64,000 bases of DNA. Source: Streptomyces rimosus. GTDB taxonomy: Bacteria; Actinomycetota; Actinomycetes; Streptomycetales; Streptomycetaceae. The notes beneath the pieces are model-generated. The model was not told the DNA's origin. It did no database searches and saw only the letters and a list, made by a program, of their open reading frames with translations. How positions within the stretch are numbered: the stretch's first letter is position 1; each line of letters begins with the position of its first letter. The translations under genes and the position numbers were made by a program. The stretch spans positions 992,001 to 1,056,000 of the forward strand of contig NZ_CP023688.1 in the NCBI RefSeq assembly GCF_008704655.1, written 5' to 3'. This document shows positions 25,715-33,726 of the stretch, piece after piece.

Positions 25715-25795
25715 ATGTATTGCAACCGGTGTGGTGCCCAGGTCATTCAAGGGCCGGACGGCGGATGGTCGTGCAACTGTGGAGCGTCTGGATGA
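25715..25795 (+). CDS. 26-aa zinc-ribbon microprotein
   Basis: GAGGAG lies 6 nt before an ATG opening a 26-codon frame: CNRCG near the start and CNCG near the end form a C-x2-C / C-x-C metal knuckle pair around a Gly-rich turn. The stop overlaps the start of the next frame (ATGA), which indicates translational coupling. It is too short for ordinary gene finders. The function is unknown; an RNA- or protein-binding zinc ribbon is plausible. Confidence 0.6.
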   Translation: MYCNRCGAQVIQGPDGGWSCNCGASG

Positions 25796-25968
25796 CAGAG
25801 GCTGAACCAAGGCCCGGCAGCGCGGGCATCGGGGAACCGGCCGTACGGCGGCCGGAGTACTTCACCACAGCCCCGTGCCCGCGCTGCCAGACCGCCAACG
25901 ACGGACTCAACGGCCGCTTCGCGTGCGACGCCTGCGGCCATGCGTATTCCTTCCACCCTTCGGCCTGA
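25792..25968 (+). CDS. 58-aa zinc-ribbon protein overlapping the previous frame
   Basis: ATG 25792 shares ATGA with the upstream stop. The 58-residue product ends in a classical zinc ribbon, CPRCQTANDG then CDACGHAYSF (two C-x2-C knuckles 15 residues apart). The N-terminal half is charged and Pro/Gly-rich. A longer in-frame start at 25669 would read through the first microprotein in another frame and is less likely. The function is unknown. The two small zinc proteins and the membrane microprotein downstream may form one operon. Confidence 0.65.
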   Translation: MTEAEPRPGSAGIGEPAVRRPEYFTTAPCPRCQTANDGLNGRFACDACGHAYSFHPSA

Positions 25969-26041
25969 CGGACCGGAGGGCGCGTACCACCGCATACCGC
26001 GGCTCTTCGTTGGATTCCCGCGCAGCGGGTAGAACGCAGAG

Positions 26042-26200
26042 GTGGAGTATGTGGTGGTGCTGTTGCTCGCCTCCGTACTGATCGGCGGGCTGGTGGTGTT
26101 CCTCATAGAGGCCGGTGTCCGGCGCACGCGATCCCTGGCCGCCCGCGACGAGCGGGAGGTCGACGAGTTGCGCCGGCGCTACGGGGAGGGACGGTGGTGA
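26042..26200 (+). CDS. 52-aa single-pass membrane protein
   Basis: GTG 26042 opens a 52-codon frame with one hydrophobic helix, EYVVVLLLASVLIGGLVVF, then a basic/acidic helical tail (RRTRSLAARDEREVDELRRR). The topology is a short N-terminus, one membrane pass and a cytoplasmic charged tail. The ribosome site is weak (GCAGAG). It lies 73 nt after the zinc-ribbon pair on the same strand and just before a strong stem-loop. No family is recognised. Confidence 0.5.
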   Translation: MEYVVVLLLASVLIGGLVVFLIEAGVRRTRSLAARDEREVDELRRRYGEGRW

Positions 26201-26220
26201 CGGACCGGCGCCGGCGGCCT

Positions 26221-26249
26221 CCCTGCCCGCCGGAGGACGGCGGGCAGGG
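26221..26249. terminator. Strong stem-loop between convergent genes
   Basis: A perfect 12-bp stem CCCTGCCCGCCG / CGGCGGGCAGGG with a 5-nt loop (GAGGA) lies between the membrane microprotein stop and the gap stop. It probably terminates both strands. Confidence 0.75.
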
Positions 26250-26264
26250 GACGGTGCCGGACCG

Positions 26265-27710
26265 TCAGGCCACCGGGGCCGGGTAGGTCGGGTACTCCAC
26301 GCCGGAGACGTACTGCACGACGCGGATGACCTGGCACGAGTAGCCGAACTCGTTGTCGTACCAGAGGTAGAGGATGGCGTTGTCGCCGTCGACCTTGGTG
26401 GCGCCGGCGTCGACGATCGAGGCGTGGCGCGAGCCGATGAAGTCGCTCGACACCGCGTCGGGGGCGCTGATGAAGTCGATCTGGCGCTTGAGCGGCGAGG
26501 TCAGCGACACGTTGCGGAGGTAGTCCAGGACCTCCTCGCGGGTGGTCTCGCGCTCCAGCTGGAGGCTGAGGATCGCGATCGAGACGTCCGGTACCGGGAC
26601 GCGGATCGAGCTGCCGGTGATCTTCGCGTCGAGGTCGGGCAGCGCCTTGGCGACGGCGGAGGCGGCGCCGGTCTCGGTGATGACCATGTTGAGCGGCGCG
26701 GAACGGCCGCGGCGCTCCGCCTTGTGGTAGTTATCCAGCAGGTTCTGGTCGTTGGTGAACGAGTGGACGGTCTCCACGTGACCGCGCCGTACGCCGTACT
26801 CGTCCGCCATCGCCTTCAGCGGCGGCACGATCGCGTTGGTGGTGCAGGACGCGCAGGACAGAATCGTTTCGTCCGGCTTGATCATGTCGTGGTTGACGCC
26901 GTGCACGACGTTGGGCACATCGCCCTTGCCCGGCGCGGTCAGCACCACCTTGGCGATGCCGGGGCGCAGATGCTTCGACAGGCCCTCGCGGTCGCGCCAC
27001 TTGCCGGTGTTGTCGATGAGGATGGCGTCCTTGATGCCGTACGCCGTGTAGTCCACCGCCGTCGGGTCGTCGGCGTAGATCATCTGGATCTCGTTGCCAT
27101 TGGCGATGATCTTGTTGTTCGCCTCGTCGACGGTGATCGTGCCCTGGAACTGGCCGTGGATCGAGTCCCGGCGCAGCAGCGAGGCACGCTTGATGATGTC
27201 CTGGTCGCCGCCGCCCCGCACGACGATGGCGCGCAGCCGCAGTCCATTGCCGGAACCGGCCTTCTCGATGAGCAGACGGGCCACGAGGCGGCCGATGCGG
27301 CCGAACCCGTAGAGGACGACATCGCGTCCCTCACGGCACTCGATCTTGTTCTCGCCCGTGGCGCCGGCGACGGCCTCGGCGGTGAACTCCGCCACCGACA
27401 GCCCGCGGTCGTCGCTCCGGTACGTCGCCGCGAGCATGCCGATGTCGATCTGGGAGGGGCCGAGGTCCAGCGCGGCGAGCGCCTGGAGGAACGGCAGCGT
27501 CTCGGTGACCGAGAGCTCCTCGCCGGCGATCTGCCGCGCGAAGCGGTGCGCCTTCAGGATGCTGACCACCGACTTGTTCACCAGGGAGCGGCTGTGGAGG
27601 AGGACCGTGACGTCCCGCTCCCGGTGCAGCTTCCCGATGATCGGGATCATCGACTCCGCGATCTCCTCGCGGTTCTTCCAGTTTGTGAACGAGTCCTCGT
27701 TGACAGTCAC
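26265..27710 (-). CDS. gap: Glyceraldehyde-3-phosphate dehydrogenase, long actinobacterial form
   Basis: The 481-residue protein has the NAD-binding motif YGFGRIGR and the catalytic Cys in SCASCTTN. It also has the HSFTNDQ segment, SSIRVPVPDVS, and the C-terminal WYDNEFGYS. An N-terminal extension of about 125 residues before the Rossmann fold makes it longer than the usual ~335-residue glycolytic enzyme. This extended type is known in actinobacteria, often as a second GAPDH. It catalyses the phosphorylating, NAD(P)-dependent oxidation of glyceraldehyde 3-phosphate in the cytoplasm. GTG 27710 starts the frame. It is transcribed away from the AlkD-like gene. Confidence 0.96.
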   Translation of the reverse strand: MTVNEDSFTNWKNREEIAESMIPIIGKLHRERDVTVLLHSRSLVNKSVVSILKAHRFARQIAGEELSVTETLPFLQALAALDLGPSQIDIGMLAATYRSDDRGLSVAEFTAEAVAGATGENKIECREGRDVVLYGFGRIGRLVARLLIEKAGSGNGLRLRAIVVRGGGDQDIIKRASLLRRDSIHGQFQGTITVDEANNKIIANGNEIQMIYADDPTAVDYTAYGIKDAILIDNTGKWRDREGLSKHLRPGIAKVVLTAPGKGDVPNVVHGVNHDMIKPDETILSCASCTTNAIVPPLKAMADEYGVRRGHVETVHSFTNDQNLLDNYHKAERRGRSAPLNMVITETGAASAVAKALPDLDAKITGSSIRVPVPDVSIAILSLQLERETTREEVLDYLRNVSLTSPLKRQIDFISAPDAVSSDFIGSRHASIVDAGATKVDGDNAILYLWYDNEFGYSCQVIRVVQYVSGVEYPTYPAPVA

Positions 27711-27918
27711 AGGTCCATCTTTCGAGCTAGGCGGTGCTCAGATGCTAACCCCACCGCTCTTTCGTTGCTCAGGGGGTGGGTCGATGGGGCGCTTTGCCGG
27801 ATATGCGGGCCCGATATGCGGGATTTCGGACCGGTAGCTGCCATCGAACCGGCGCGCACGCCAGGAGGCCGACGTCCGTCGTAGGCTGAATTCCGGACAG
27901 GAGAGGCAGGAGGCTGCG

Positions 27919-28599
27919 GTGGCCGAGACGGCGGTGTCCGAGGTGATGGCCGAGCTGGCCGGGCTGGCGGACCCCAGGACACGCGAAGTGAACGAGAAGC
28001 ACGGTGACGACCACGGTGTGAACCTCGGCAAGCTGCGCGCGCTCGCGAAGCGGCTGAAGACGCAGCAGGAACTCGCGCGCGGGCTCTGGGCGACGGGCGA
28101 CAGCGCGGCGCGGCTGCTGGCGCTCCTGATCTGCCGCCCCAAGGCGTTCGGGCGCGACGAGCTGGACGGCATGCTGCGCGAGGCGCGCACACCCAAGGTG
28201 CACGACTGGCTCGTGAACTACGTGGTGAAGAAGAACCCGCACGCGGAAGAGCTGCGCGTGGCCTGGTCCGCCGACCCGGACCCGGTGGTCGCCAGTGCGG
28301 GCTGGGCGCTGACCACCGAGCGCGTGGCCAAAAAGCCTGCGGGCCTGGACCTCGCGGGGCTGCTCGACACCATCGAGGCGGAGATGCGGGACGCCCCGGA
28401 CCGCCTCCAGTGGGCGATGAACCACTGCCTGGCGCAGATCGGGATCGAGCACCCGGAGCACCGCGCCCGCGCGATCGGCATCGGCGAGCGCCTGGGAGTG
28501 CTCAAGGACTACCCGACTTCCCCGGGCTGCACGTCCCCGTTCGCGCCCACCTGGATCAGCGAGATGGTGCGCAGGCAGGGCGGCAAGGCGGCGGGCTGA
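27919..28599 (+). CDS. AlkD-like DNA alkylation repair protein (HEAT-like repeats)
   Basis: The 226-residue helical protein matches the DNA alkylation repair family: RTREVNEKHGDDHGVNLG near the start, then repeated amphipathic helices with W/D pairs (HDWLVNYVV, LQWAMNHCLAQIG). AlkD-type enzymes are DNA glycosylases for alkylated purines that use HEAT-like repeats to grip DNA; some relatives lack activity. GTG 27919 follows GGAGG at 6 nt. A TAGGCT (27882-27887) is a reasonable -10 box. It stands as a single gene ending before a strong stem-loop. Confidence 0.8.
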   Translation: MAETAVSEVMAELAGLADPRTREVNEKHGDDHGVNLGKLRALAKRLKTQQELARGLWATGDSAARLLALLICRPKAFGRDELDGMLREARTPKVHDWLVNYVVKKNPHAEELRVAWSADPDPVVASAGWALTTERVAKKPAGLDLAGLLDTIEAEMRDAPDRLQWAMNHCLAQIGIEHPEHRARAIGIGERLGVLKDYPTSPGCTSPFAPTWISEMVRRQGGKAAG

Positions 28600-28630
28600 T
28601 CACCGGCCGGTTCCGCGCGGGGCGTACGGA

Positions 28631-28661
28631 CGCGCCGCGCCGGGCGGTCCGGCGCGGCGCG
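28631..28661. terminator. Strong stem-loop between convergent genes
   Basis: A perfect 13-bp stem CGCGCCGCGCCGG / CCGGCGCGGCGCG with a 5-nt loop, followed by TTCTCG, separates the AlkD-like gene from the oxidoreductase stop. Confidence 0.75.
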
Positions 28662-28671
28662 TTCTCGCAGG

Positions 28672-29772
28672 TCAGGAGCGGTGGTACGGGTTGGGGATCT
28701 GGATGTCGGCGCCCAGCTCGCGGGCGGCGTTACGGGCGAAGTACGGGTCGCGCAGCAGCTCGCGGCCGATGAGGGTGACATCCGCCTGACCGTCCGCGAC
28801 GATCTTCTCGGCCTGCTGCGCCTCGGTGATCAGACCGACCGCGCCGACCGGCAGCCCGGTCTCCTTCTTGACCCGCTCGGCGAACGGCACCTGGTAGCCG
28901 GGCTCCACGGTGATCTTCGCGCCGGGAGCGTTGCCGCCGGTGGAGGTGTCCAGCAGATCCACCCCGTGGGCCTTCAGGTCGGCGGCGAAGCGCACGGTGT
29001 CGTCGGCGGTCCAGCCCTCGCGCTCGTCCTCCGCGTTCTCCGACAGCCAGTCGGTCGCCGAGATACGGAAGAGCAGCGGCAGCTCCTCGGGCCACACGGC
29101 CCGTACGGCGTCCACGACCTCCAGCGCGAAGCGGGTGCGGTTCTCATAGGAGCCGCCGTACTCGTCCGTGCGCCGGTTGGTGTGCGGCGAGAGGAACTCG
29201 TTGATCAGGTAGCCGTGCGCGCCGTGGATCTCCGCCACCTGGAAGCCCGCCTCCAGCGCCCGCCGCGCGGTCGCCGCGAACTGTCCGACGATCTCCTGGA
29301 TCTGTTCGGCCGTCAGCTCCTCCGGCGCGACGGACGCGTCGTCGAACGCCAGCGGGCTCGGGGCCACCGGCTGCCAGCCGTAGCCCTCGCCCGGGGCGAT
29401 CGGGGCGCCGCGGTCCACCCAGGTGCGCTCGGTCGACGCCTTGCGGCCCGCGTGCGCGATCTGGATGCCCGGAACGGAACCGTGGGCCTTCAGGAAGTCG
29501 GTGATGCGCCGGAAGGCGGCGGTCTGCGTGTCGTTCCACAGCCCCAGGTCGTACGGGCTGATCCGCCCCTCGGGGCTCACCGCCGTCGCCTCGGTCAGGA
29601 TCAGCCCCGTACCGCCGGCGGCCCGGGAGGCCAGGTGCTGGAAGTGCCAGTCGTTGGGCGCGCCCTGCTCCGGGCCGTCCGGCGCCGCCGAGTACATGCA
29701 CATGGGAGCCATCCATATGCGGTTGGGGATGGTCAGCGACCGGAGGGTGAGGGGCTCGAACAGTGCGCTCAC
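28672..29772 (-). CDS. NADH:flavin oxidoreductase, old yellow enzyme (YqjM type)
   Basis: The 366-residue TIM-barrel FMN protein begins with LFEPLTLRSLTIPNRIWMAP and MCMYSA (the redox-tuning Cys of the YqjM class). It continues with HAGRKAS, HGAHGYLINEFLSPHTN, RISATDWL and a C-terminal phosphate-binding LIGRELLRDPYFA. It reduces activated alkenes, nitro compounds or quinones with NADPH. The ATG start is clear. The upstream region holds a TTGACA promoter and two identical-type dyads, so expression is probably controlled by a repressor sensing electrophiles. No regulator gene is next to it; the IS element has inserted about 200 nt upstream. Confidence 0.95.
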   Translation of the reverse strand: MSALFEPLTLRSLTIPNRIWMAPMCMYSAAPDGPEQGAPNDWHFQHLASRAAGGTGLILTEATAVSPEGRISPYDLGLWNDTQTAAFRRITDFLKAHGSVPGIQIAHAGRKASTERTWVDRGAPIAPGEGYGWQPVAPSPLAFDDASVAPEELTAEQIQEIVGQFAATARRALEAGFQVAEIHGAHGYLINEFLSPHTNRRTDEYGGSYENRTRFALEVVDAVRAVWPEELPLLFRISATDWLSENAEDEREGWTADDTVRFAADLKAHGVDLLDTSTGGNAPGAKITVEPGYQVPFAERVKKETGLPVGAVGLITEAQQAEKIVADGQADVTLIGRELLRDPYFARNAARELGADIQIPNPYHRS

Positions 29773-29814
29773 GACGGACTCCCGCGTTTGGGGTTGCTTC
29801 AGCTTGACGCCTCG

Positions 29815-29864
29815 TACGATAACTCTCGTAGTACGGAGGCTGTCAAACTACGATGGATCTCGTA
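29815..29864 (-). promoter_or_regulatory. Promoter with twin TACGA-N6-TCGTA operators
   Basis: On the minus strand TTGACA (29846-29841) and GTTATC (29823-29818) are 17 nt apart, a good sigma-70-type promoter for the oxidoreductase. The dyad TACGA-N6-TCGTA occurs twice, at 29815-29830 over the -10 box and at 29849-29864 just upstream of the -35 box, 34 nt centre to centre. This fits a dimeric repressor (TetR, MarR or HxlR type), but the gene for it is not adjacent. Confidence 0.65.
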
Positions 29865-29985
29865 CATGGCGGGCGGCGGCCGGGCACGGCGGAGCGATCG
29901 CGCACGGCGCGGGGAAGCGGGAGGAACGGAGGCGGCCGCCTGCGGGTACGGAAACGGGGCCGGCCCGCCATGGGACGCTGTTGGT

Positions 29986-31680
29986 TTATTCGGTCCCTGC
30001 TTGTGCCCCGTCGAGCGTCATCTCGGCGGGGCACAGTGCTGCGAAGTGGCTGGTGCGGGTGCGGGCTCGGGGTGTGCCGGTGAGGTGGGCGTCGATGCGG
30101 GCAAGGTTGATCGCGGCTCCGGTGAGCTGGTGCTGGAGGCTGGTCTTTGTCAGGCCCCGGTAGCGGGATCTGCGCAGGCCGCAGCGCCCGACTGCTTGGG
30201 AGATGCTGCCCTCGACCCCGGCACGGATCTTGTAACGGTCCTTCCAGGCATCGGTTTGCTGCTCGGCGCGGCTGTGTCGGATGATCTCGTGTTCCTCCCG
30301 GTGACGCAGCATGATCTCCCGGCGCTGGCCGGTAGCCGAGCCCACGCACTCGTGCCGGTGGGGACAGGGGCGACACTCGCTGTGGCGGAACCGCACGCGG
30401 ATGACCGCGAGGCCCTTGGAGTCCGTGCGCGGATACCACTGGGTCGTGGTGACGCCGCCGGGGCAGGCCACCTGCTGCTGGTCCCAGTCGACGGTGAATG
30501 CGTCCAGGCCGTAGGGGCCCGCGGACTGGGCGGACGTGTTGGCAGCCATGGGCCCGTGCAGCGCGACGCCATGCTCGGTGCGGGCGGCCAGGACTTGAGT
30601 GGCGGTGGGATAACCGGCATCGACCCAGTGTTCGCCGGGCAGGCAGTCGCGGTCGGCGAGGCCCGCGTGGATCGACTGGCTCATCACGCTGTCCGAGACG
30701 GTGGCGACGGTGGTGGCCACGTTCGTGATCAGGTTCGGGGCGTCCGCCTCGCAGATCTCGGTGAGATGGACCTTGTAGCCGTCCCACATGATGTCCCGCT
30801 TCACGCTGCCACGGGCCTCGCGGTCATACGGGGTGACCAGGCGCATCATGCCCGGCGGACGGTCTTTTGGGTCCCGCCTGGCCACCTCGCCCTCCACCAT
30901 GTGGAAGTGCTGGACCCAGACCTGCCGCAGGATCTCCACCTCATCGAGTGCGCGAAGCCGGTGCGGTGCAACGGTGGCGAAGACCTCCTCCAGCAGCCGC
31001 ATCCCGTCCCTGCCGATCCGCAGGCCCACCTCGTCCCGCCTGGCACGGCCCTTGGGGAACCGGGACTCCTCGGCCCGGGTCGCGTAGTGCCGGAACCAGT
31101 CCGGCTCGGCGGCTTCGGCCAGCCAGCCGGGGGCAGCCTGGGCCAGTGCGTTCAGAGCCGATCGCAGCGTCTCCGCGACCAGCTCCAGCCAGTTCAGCTG
31201 CCGTGCCGAGGACAAGATGTGCGTGGAGTCGGTGCGGGCCCGGCCCGCGCTCTTGAGCAGCCCCTTCTCGCGGGCTGCCACCAGCACACCGTCCATGACC
31301 CGGCGCCCTCCATCGGCCCCGGCCAGCCGGTCCCTGAACTCCGACAGCACCGAGAAGTCGAAGCCGGGATCGCCCAGTTCCAGCCCGAGGGCGTACTTGA
31401 AGTCGATCCGCGCCCGCACCGCTTCCGCGGCCTGGCGGTCGGTCAGCCCGTCCACGAACTGGAGCACCGACACCAGCGCCAGACCGGCCGGAGACCAGGC
31501 AGGCCGGCCTCGTGAGGCGAACAGATCCGCGAAGTCCTCGTCCCGGAACATCGGCCCCAGCTCGTCCCGGACCCGGATCGCCAGGCTTCCCTTCGCAAAC
31601 GCCGCCCGGGCCACCCGCACCGTCTCCGCCGGAATCTCCCCCGGCCCACTCGGACGCATCGACATCGACACCCACCCCAC
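29986..31680 (-). CDS. IS1182-family transposase, 564 aa
   Basis: The N-terminal half has the InsH-like block (FADLFASRGRPAWSPAGLAL, LQFVDGLTDRQAAEAVRARID, DFSVLSEFRDRL). The C-terminal half has DGYKVHLTEICE, WVDAGYPTA, the Cys-rich CRPCPHRHECVG and the closing IRAGVEGSISQAVGRCGLRR, all typical of IS1182 transposases with a DDE catalytic core. The stop codon lies inside the left inverted repeat. The frame opens at GTG 31680, but ATG 31665 or 31659 are equally possible. The frame is intact, so the element may be active. Confidence 0.93.
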   Translation of the reverse strand: MGWVSMSMRPSGPGEIPAETVRVARAAFAKGSLAIRVRDELGPMFRDEDFADLFASRGRPAWSPAGLALVSVLQFVDGLTDRQAAEAVRARIDFKYALGLELGDPGFDFSVLSEFRDRLAGADGGRRVMDGVLVAAREKGLLKSAGRARTDSTHILSSARQLNWLELVAETLRSALNALAQAAPGWLAEAAEPDWFRHYATRAEESRFPKGRARRDEVGLRIGRDGMRLLEEVFATVAPHRLRALDEVEILRQVWVQHFHMVEGEVARRDPKDRPPGMMRLVTPYDREARGSVKRDIMWDGYKVHLTEICEADAPNLITNVATTVATVSDSVMSQSIHAGLADRDCLPGEHWVDAGYPTATQVLAARTEHGVALHGPMAANTSAQSAGPYGLDAFTVDWDQQQVACPGGVTTTQWYPRTDSKGLAVIRVRFRHSECRPCPHRHECVGSATGQRREIMLRHREEHEIIRHSRAEQQTDAWKDRYKIRAGVEGSISQAVGRCGLRRSRYRGLTKTSLQHQLTGAAINLARIDAHLTGTPRARTRTSHFAALCPAEMTLDGAQAGTE

Positions 31681-31686
31681 ACAACA

Positions 31687-31729
31687 ACGTCGGTCTCCAC
31701 GACCACAACCGGATCGTGGAGACCGACGT
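31687..31729. other. Long hairpin just inside the right end of the IS
   Basis: Perfect 16-bp arms (31687-31702 and 31714-31729, ACGTCGGTCTCCACGA and its complement) with an 11-nt loop sit between the right inverted repeat and the transposase start. Structures here can shield transposase translation from read-in transcripts, as in IS10 and IS50; that role is inferred. Confidence 0.75.
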
Positions 31730-31767
31730 CACGCGAGGGACCGAATAAACCAACAGCGTCCGCCATG

Positions 31768-32072
31768 GGTCCGGCCCCGCACGTCGTACCGTCCGGCCCG
31801 CGACGTACCCCCGTACCGCCGCGGCCGACAGTCCGGCCCTCGGGCGTCGCCCCGGGCCGATCGGCTCACGATAGGGCGCCCGGCGCCGCCCGTTCGAGCG
31901 ATTTTTGACGCTGCGGGAGAAGGGGCGGGCGGGGCGCGGCACGGGCCGCCCGGACCGAGCCGTTCACAGGCACCGGTGACGACTCCGACCGGTTGCGGTG
32001 TTTCGATCCGCAAAACCGGGAAACACCAGTGTCGAAGCGTTTTGATCTTATTTGTGAACGAGGTGAGCTGCC
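31768..32072. other. Intergenic stretch between the IS and the GlsB-like gene
   Basis: No coding frame is convincing in these 305 nt. A possible stress-sigma promoter lies at 32000-32023: GTTT, 14 nt, then GGGAAA, which resembles the SigB-type consensus of Streptomyces with mismatches in the -10 part. Confidence 0.4.
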
Positions 32073-32342
32073 ATGGGAATCATCGCGTGGATTCTGATCG
32101 GGTTGCTGGCAGGTGCGATTGCGAAGGCGCTGATGCCCGGTAAGGACCCGGGCGGGTGCCTCGTCACCATGCTGATCGGCATCGTCGGTGGTCTGCTGGG
32201 CGGCTGGCTCGGCAAGGTGATCTTCGGGGTGGAGTCGATCAACGGCTTCTTCCACCTCTCCACATGGATCGCGGCCATCATCGGCTCGGTGATCGTCCTG
32301 GTGATCTACCGGGTGACCATCGGGCGCAACCAACAGCGCTGA
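32073..32342 (+). CDS. GlsB/YeaQ/YmgE-family small membrane stress protein, 89 aa
   Basis: Three hydrophobic helices (IIAWILIGLLAGAIAKALM, MLIGIVGGLLGGWLG, WIAAIIGSVIVLVIY) separated by Gly-rich turns (PGKDPGG) define the transglycosylase-associated/GlsB family. These proteins sit in the cytoplasmic membrane and are commonly induced by general stress. A GAGGTGAG ribosome site precedes the ATG. A SigB-like promoter candidate lies about 50 nt upstream of the start. A strong terminator follows directly, so it is a single-gene unit. Confidence 0.93.
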   Translation: MGIIAWILIGLLAGAIAKALMPGKDPGGCLVTMLIGIVGGLLGGWLGKVIFGVESINGFFHLSTWIAAIIGSVIVLVIYRVTIGRNQQR

Positions 32343-32360
32343 GCCGGAACGGCGGCAACG

Positions 32361-32392
32361 GCGGAGGCCCTCTGGCGGCAGGGGGCCTCCGC
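32361..32392 (+). terminator. Rho-independent terminator of the GlsB-like gene
   Basis: A 10-bp stem GCGGAGGCCC / GGGCCTCCGC with a 12-nt loop is followed by CTTTCCC, giving a short T-rich tail. Confidence 0.8.
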
Positions 32393-32514
32393 CTTTCCCA
32401 TACGCGCCGAAAGGGGCCCTGACCTGCGCGGACAGCGCACCGGAGGGCCGTTGTCAGTGGTCGGGTGCAGACTGAGCGGTATCGGAGACAACGGCGTCCC
32501 GGAGGTGTTCCGAC

Positions 32515-33612
32515 ATGGCATCCGACACCGCAGACGTGCTCCTCGCGGTGGGCACGCGCAAAGGGCTCTTCATCGGCCGGCGACGGCACGGCCGCTGGGA
32601 GCTGGGCGGACCGCACTTCGCCGCGCAAGCGGTCTATTCGATCGGCATCGACACCCGGCGCCCGACTCCCCGGCTGCTGGCCGGCGCGGACAGCGCGCAC
32701 TGGGGTCCTTCCGTCTTCCATTCCGACGACCTCGGCGAGACCTGGCAGGAACCCTCCCGCCCGGCCGTCACATACCCGCAGGACACGGGCACTTCGCTGG
32801 AGCGGGTGTGGCAGCTCCACCCGGCCGGCCCGGCCGCCCCCGACGTGGTGTACGCCGGGACGGAGCCCGGCGGGCTGTTCCGCTCGGCCGACGGGGGCGA
32901 GACGTTCGAGCTCGTACGGTCCCTCTGGGACCATCCGACCCGCGAGCAGTGGGTGCCCGGGGGCGGCGGCCTCGCGGTCCACACGGTGATCACCGACCCG
33001 CGCGACGCGGACGCGGTGACCGTCGCGGTGTCGGCCGCGGGGGTGTTCCGCACGACGGACGGCGGTGAGAGCTGGACCCCGTCGAACAGCGGGGTGAAGG
33101 CCGTGTTCCTGCCGGACCCGCACCCGGAGTTCGGGCAGTGCGTCCACAAGATCGCGCAGGATCCGGTCAACCGTGACCGGCTCTATCTCCAGAACCACTG
33201 GGGCGTGTACCGAAGCGACGACGCGGGCGCGAAGTGGACGGACATCGGCGGGGGACTGCCCTCCGACTTCGGGTTCGCGACGGCGGCCCACCCGTGCCGG
33301 GCGGACGTCGCGTACGTCTTCCCCATCACCGCCGACATCGACCGGGTCCCGGCGGAACACCGGTGCCGGGTGTTCCGCACCGAGGACGCCGGCGCGACCT
33401 GGGAACCCCTCACCGACGGCCTGCCCCGCGAGGATCACTACGGCACGGTGCTCAGGGACGCGCTGTGCGTCGACGGCTCCGACCCCGCGGGCGTCTATTT
33501 CGGCAACCGCAACGGAGAGGTCTTCGCCAGCGCCGACGACGGCGACAGCTGGCGGCAACTCGCCTCGCATCTGCCGGACGTGCTGTGCGTACGGGCAGCC
33601 GCCGTCGGATGA
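32515..33612 (+). CDS. BNR/Asp-box beta-propeller protein (exo-alpha-sialidase-like fold)
   Basis: The 365-residue protein has repeated Asp-box motifs (SDDLGETW, SADGGETF, TTDGGESW, SDDAGAKW, TEDAGATW, SADDGDSW), each closing a propeller blade, so a six- or seven-bladed propeller is expected. It opens with LLAVGTRKGLFIG and has no signal peptide, so it is cytoplasmic. Homologues are annotated as WD40/YCF48-like or sialidase-like glycosyl hydrolases, but the catalytic residues of sialidases are not evident. GGAGG precedes the ATG. The function is unknown. Confidence 0.85.
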   Translation: MASDTADVLLAVGTRKGLFIGRRRHGRWELGGPHFAAQAVYSIGIDTRRPTPRLLAGADSAHWGPSVFHSDDLGETWQEPSRPAVTYPQDTGTSLERVWQLHPAGPAAPDVVYAGTEPGGLFRSADGGETFELVRSLWDHPTREQWVPGGGGLAVHTVITDPRDADAVTVAVSAAGVFRTTDGGESWTPSNSGVKAVFLPDPHPEFGQCVHKIAQDPVNRDRLYLQNHWGVYRSDDAGAKWTDIGGGLPSDFGFATAAHPCRADVAYVFPITADIDRVPAEHRCRVFRTEDAGATWEPLTDGLPREDHYGTVLRDALCVDGSDPAGVYFGNRNGEVFASADDGDSWRQLASHLPDVLCVRAAAVG

Positions 33613-33726
33613 CCGCTCGGGGGCTGACGGACCGGACCGTACGAAGGGAGGTGAGCGGCGCGAACACCGAGCCGGGATCGGGCCATCGGTTGAAGTGGAT
33701 CACCTTGCGGCCAGTAGGGTGACAGC

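Larger units (their letters stand above)
29973..31761 (-). mobile_element. Complete IS1182-like insertion sequence, 1789 bp
   Basis: The element is bounded by perfect 26-bp inverted repeats (GGACGCTGTTGG... at 29973-29998 and its complement at 31736-31761). The 6-bp sequence GCCATG flanks it on both sides (29967-29972 and 31762-31767) and is the likely target duplication; a one-base ambiguity remains because the site is near-palindromic. One intact transposase gene fills it. Intact ends and identical flanks point to a recent insertion. Removing it rejoins ordinary intergenic DNA, so no recognisable gene was split. Confidence 0.93.
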
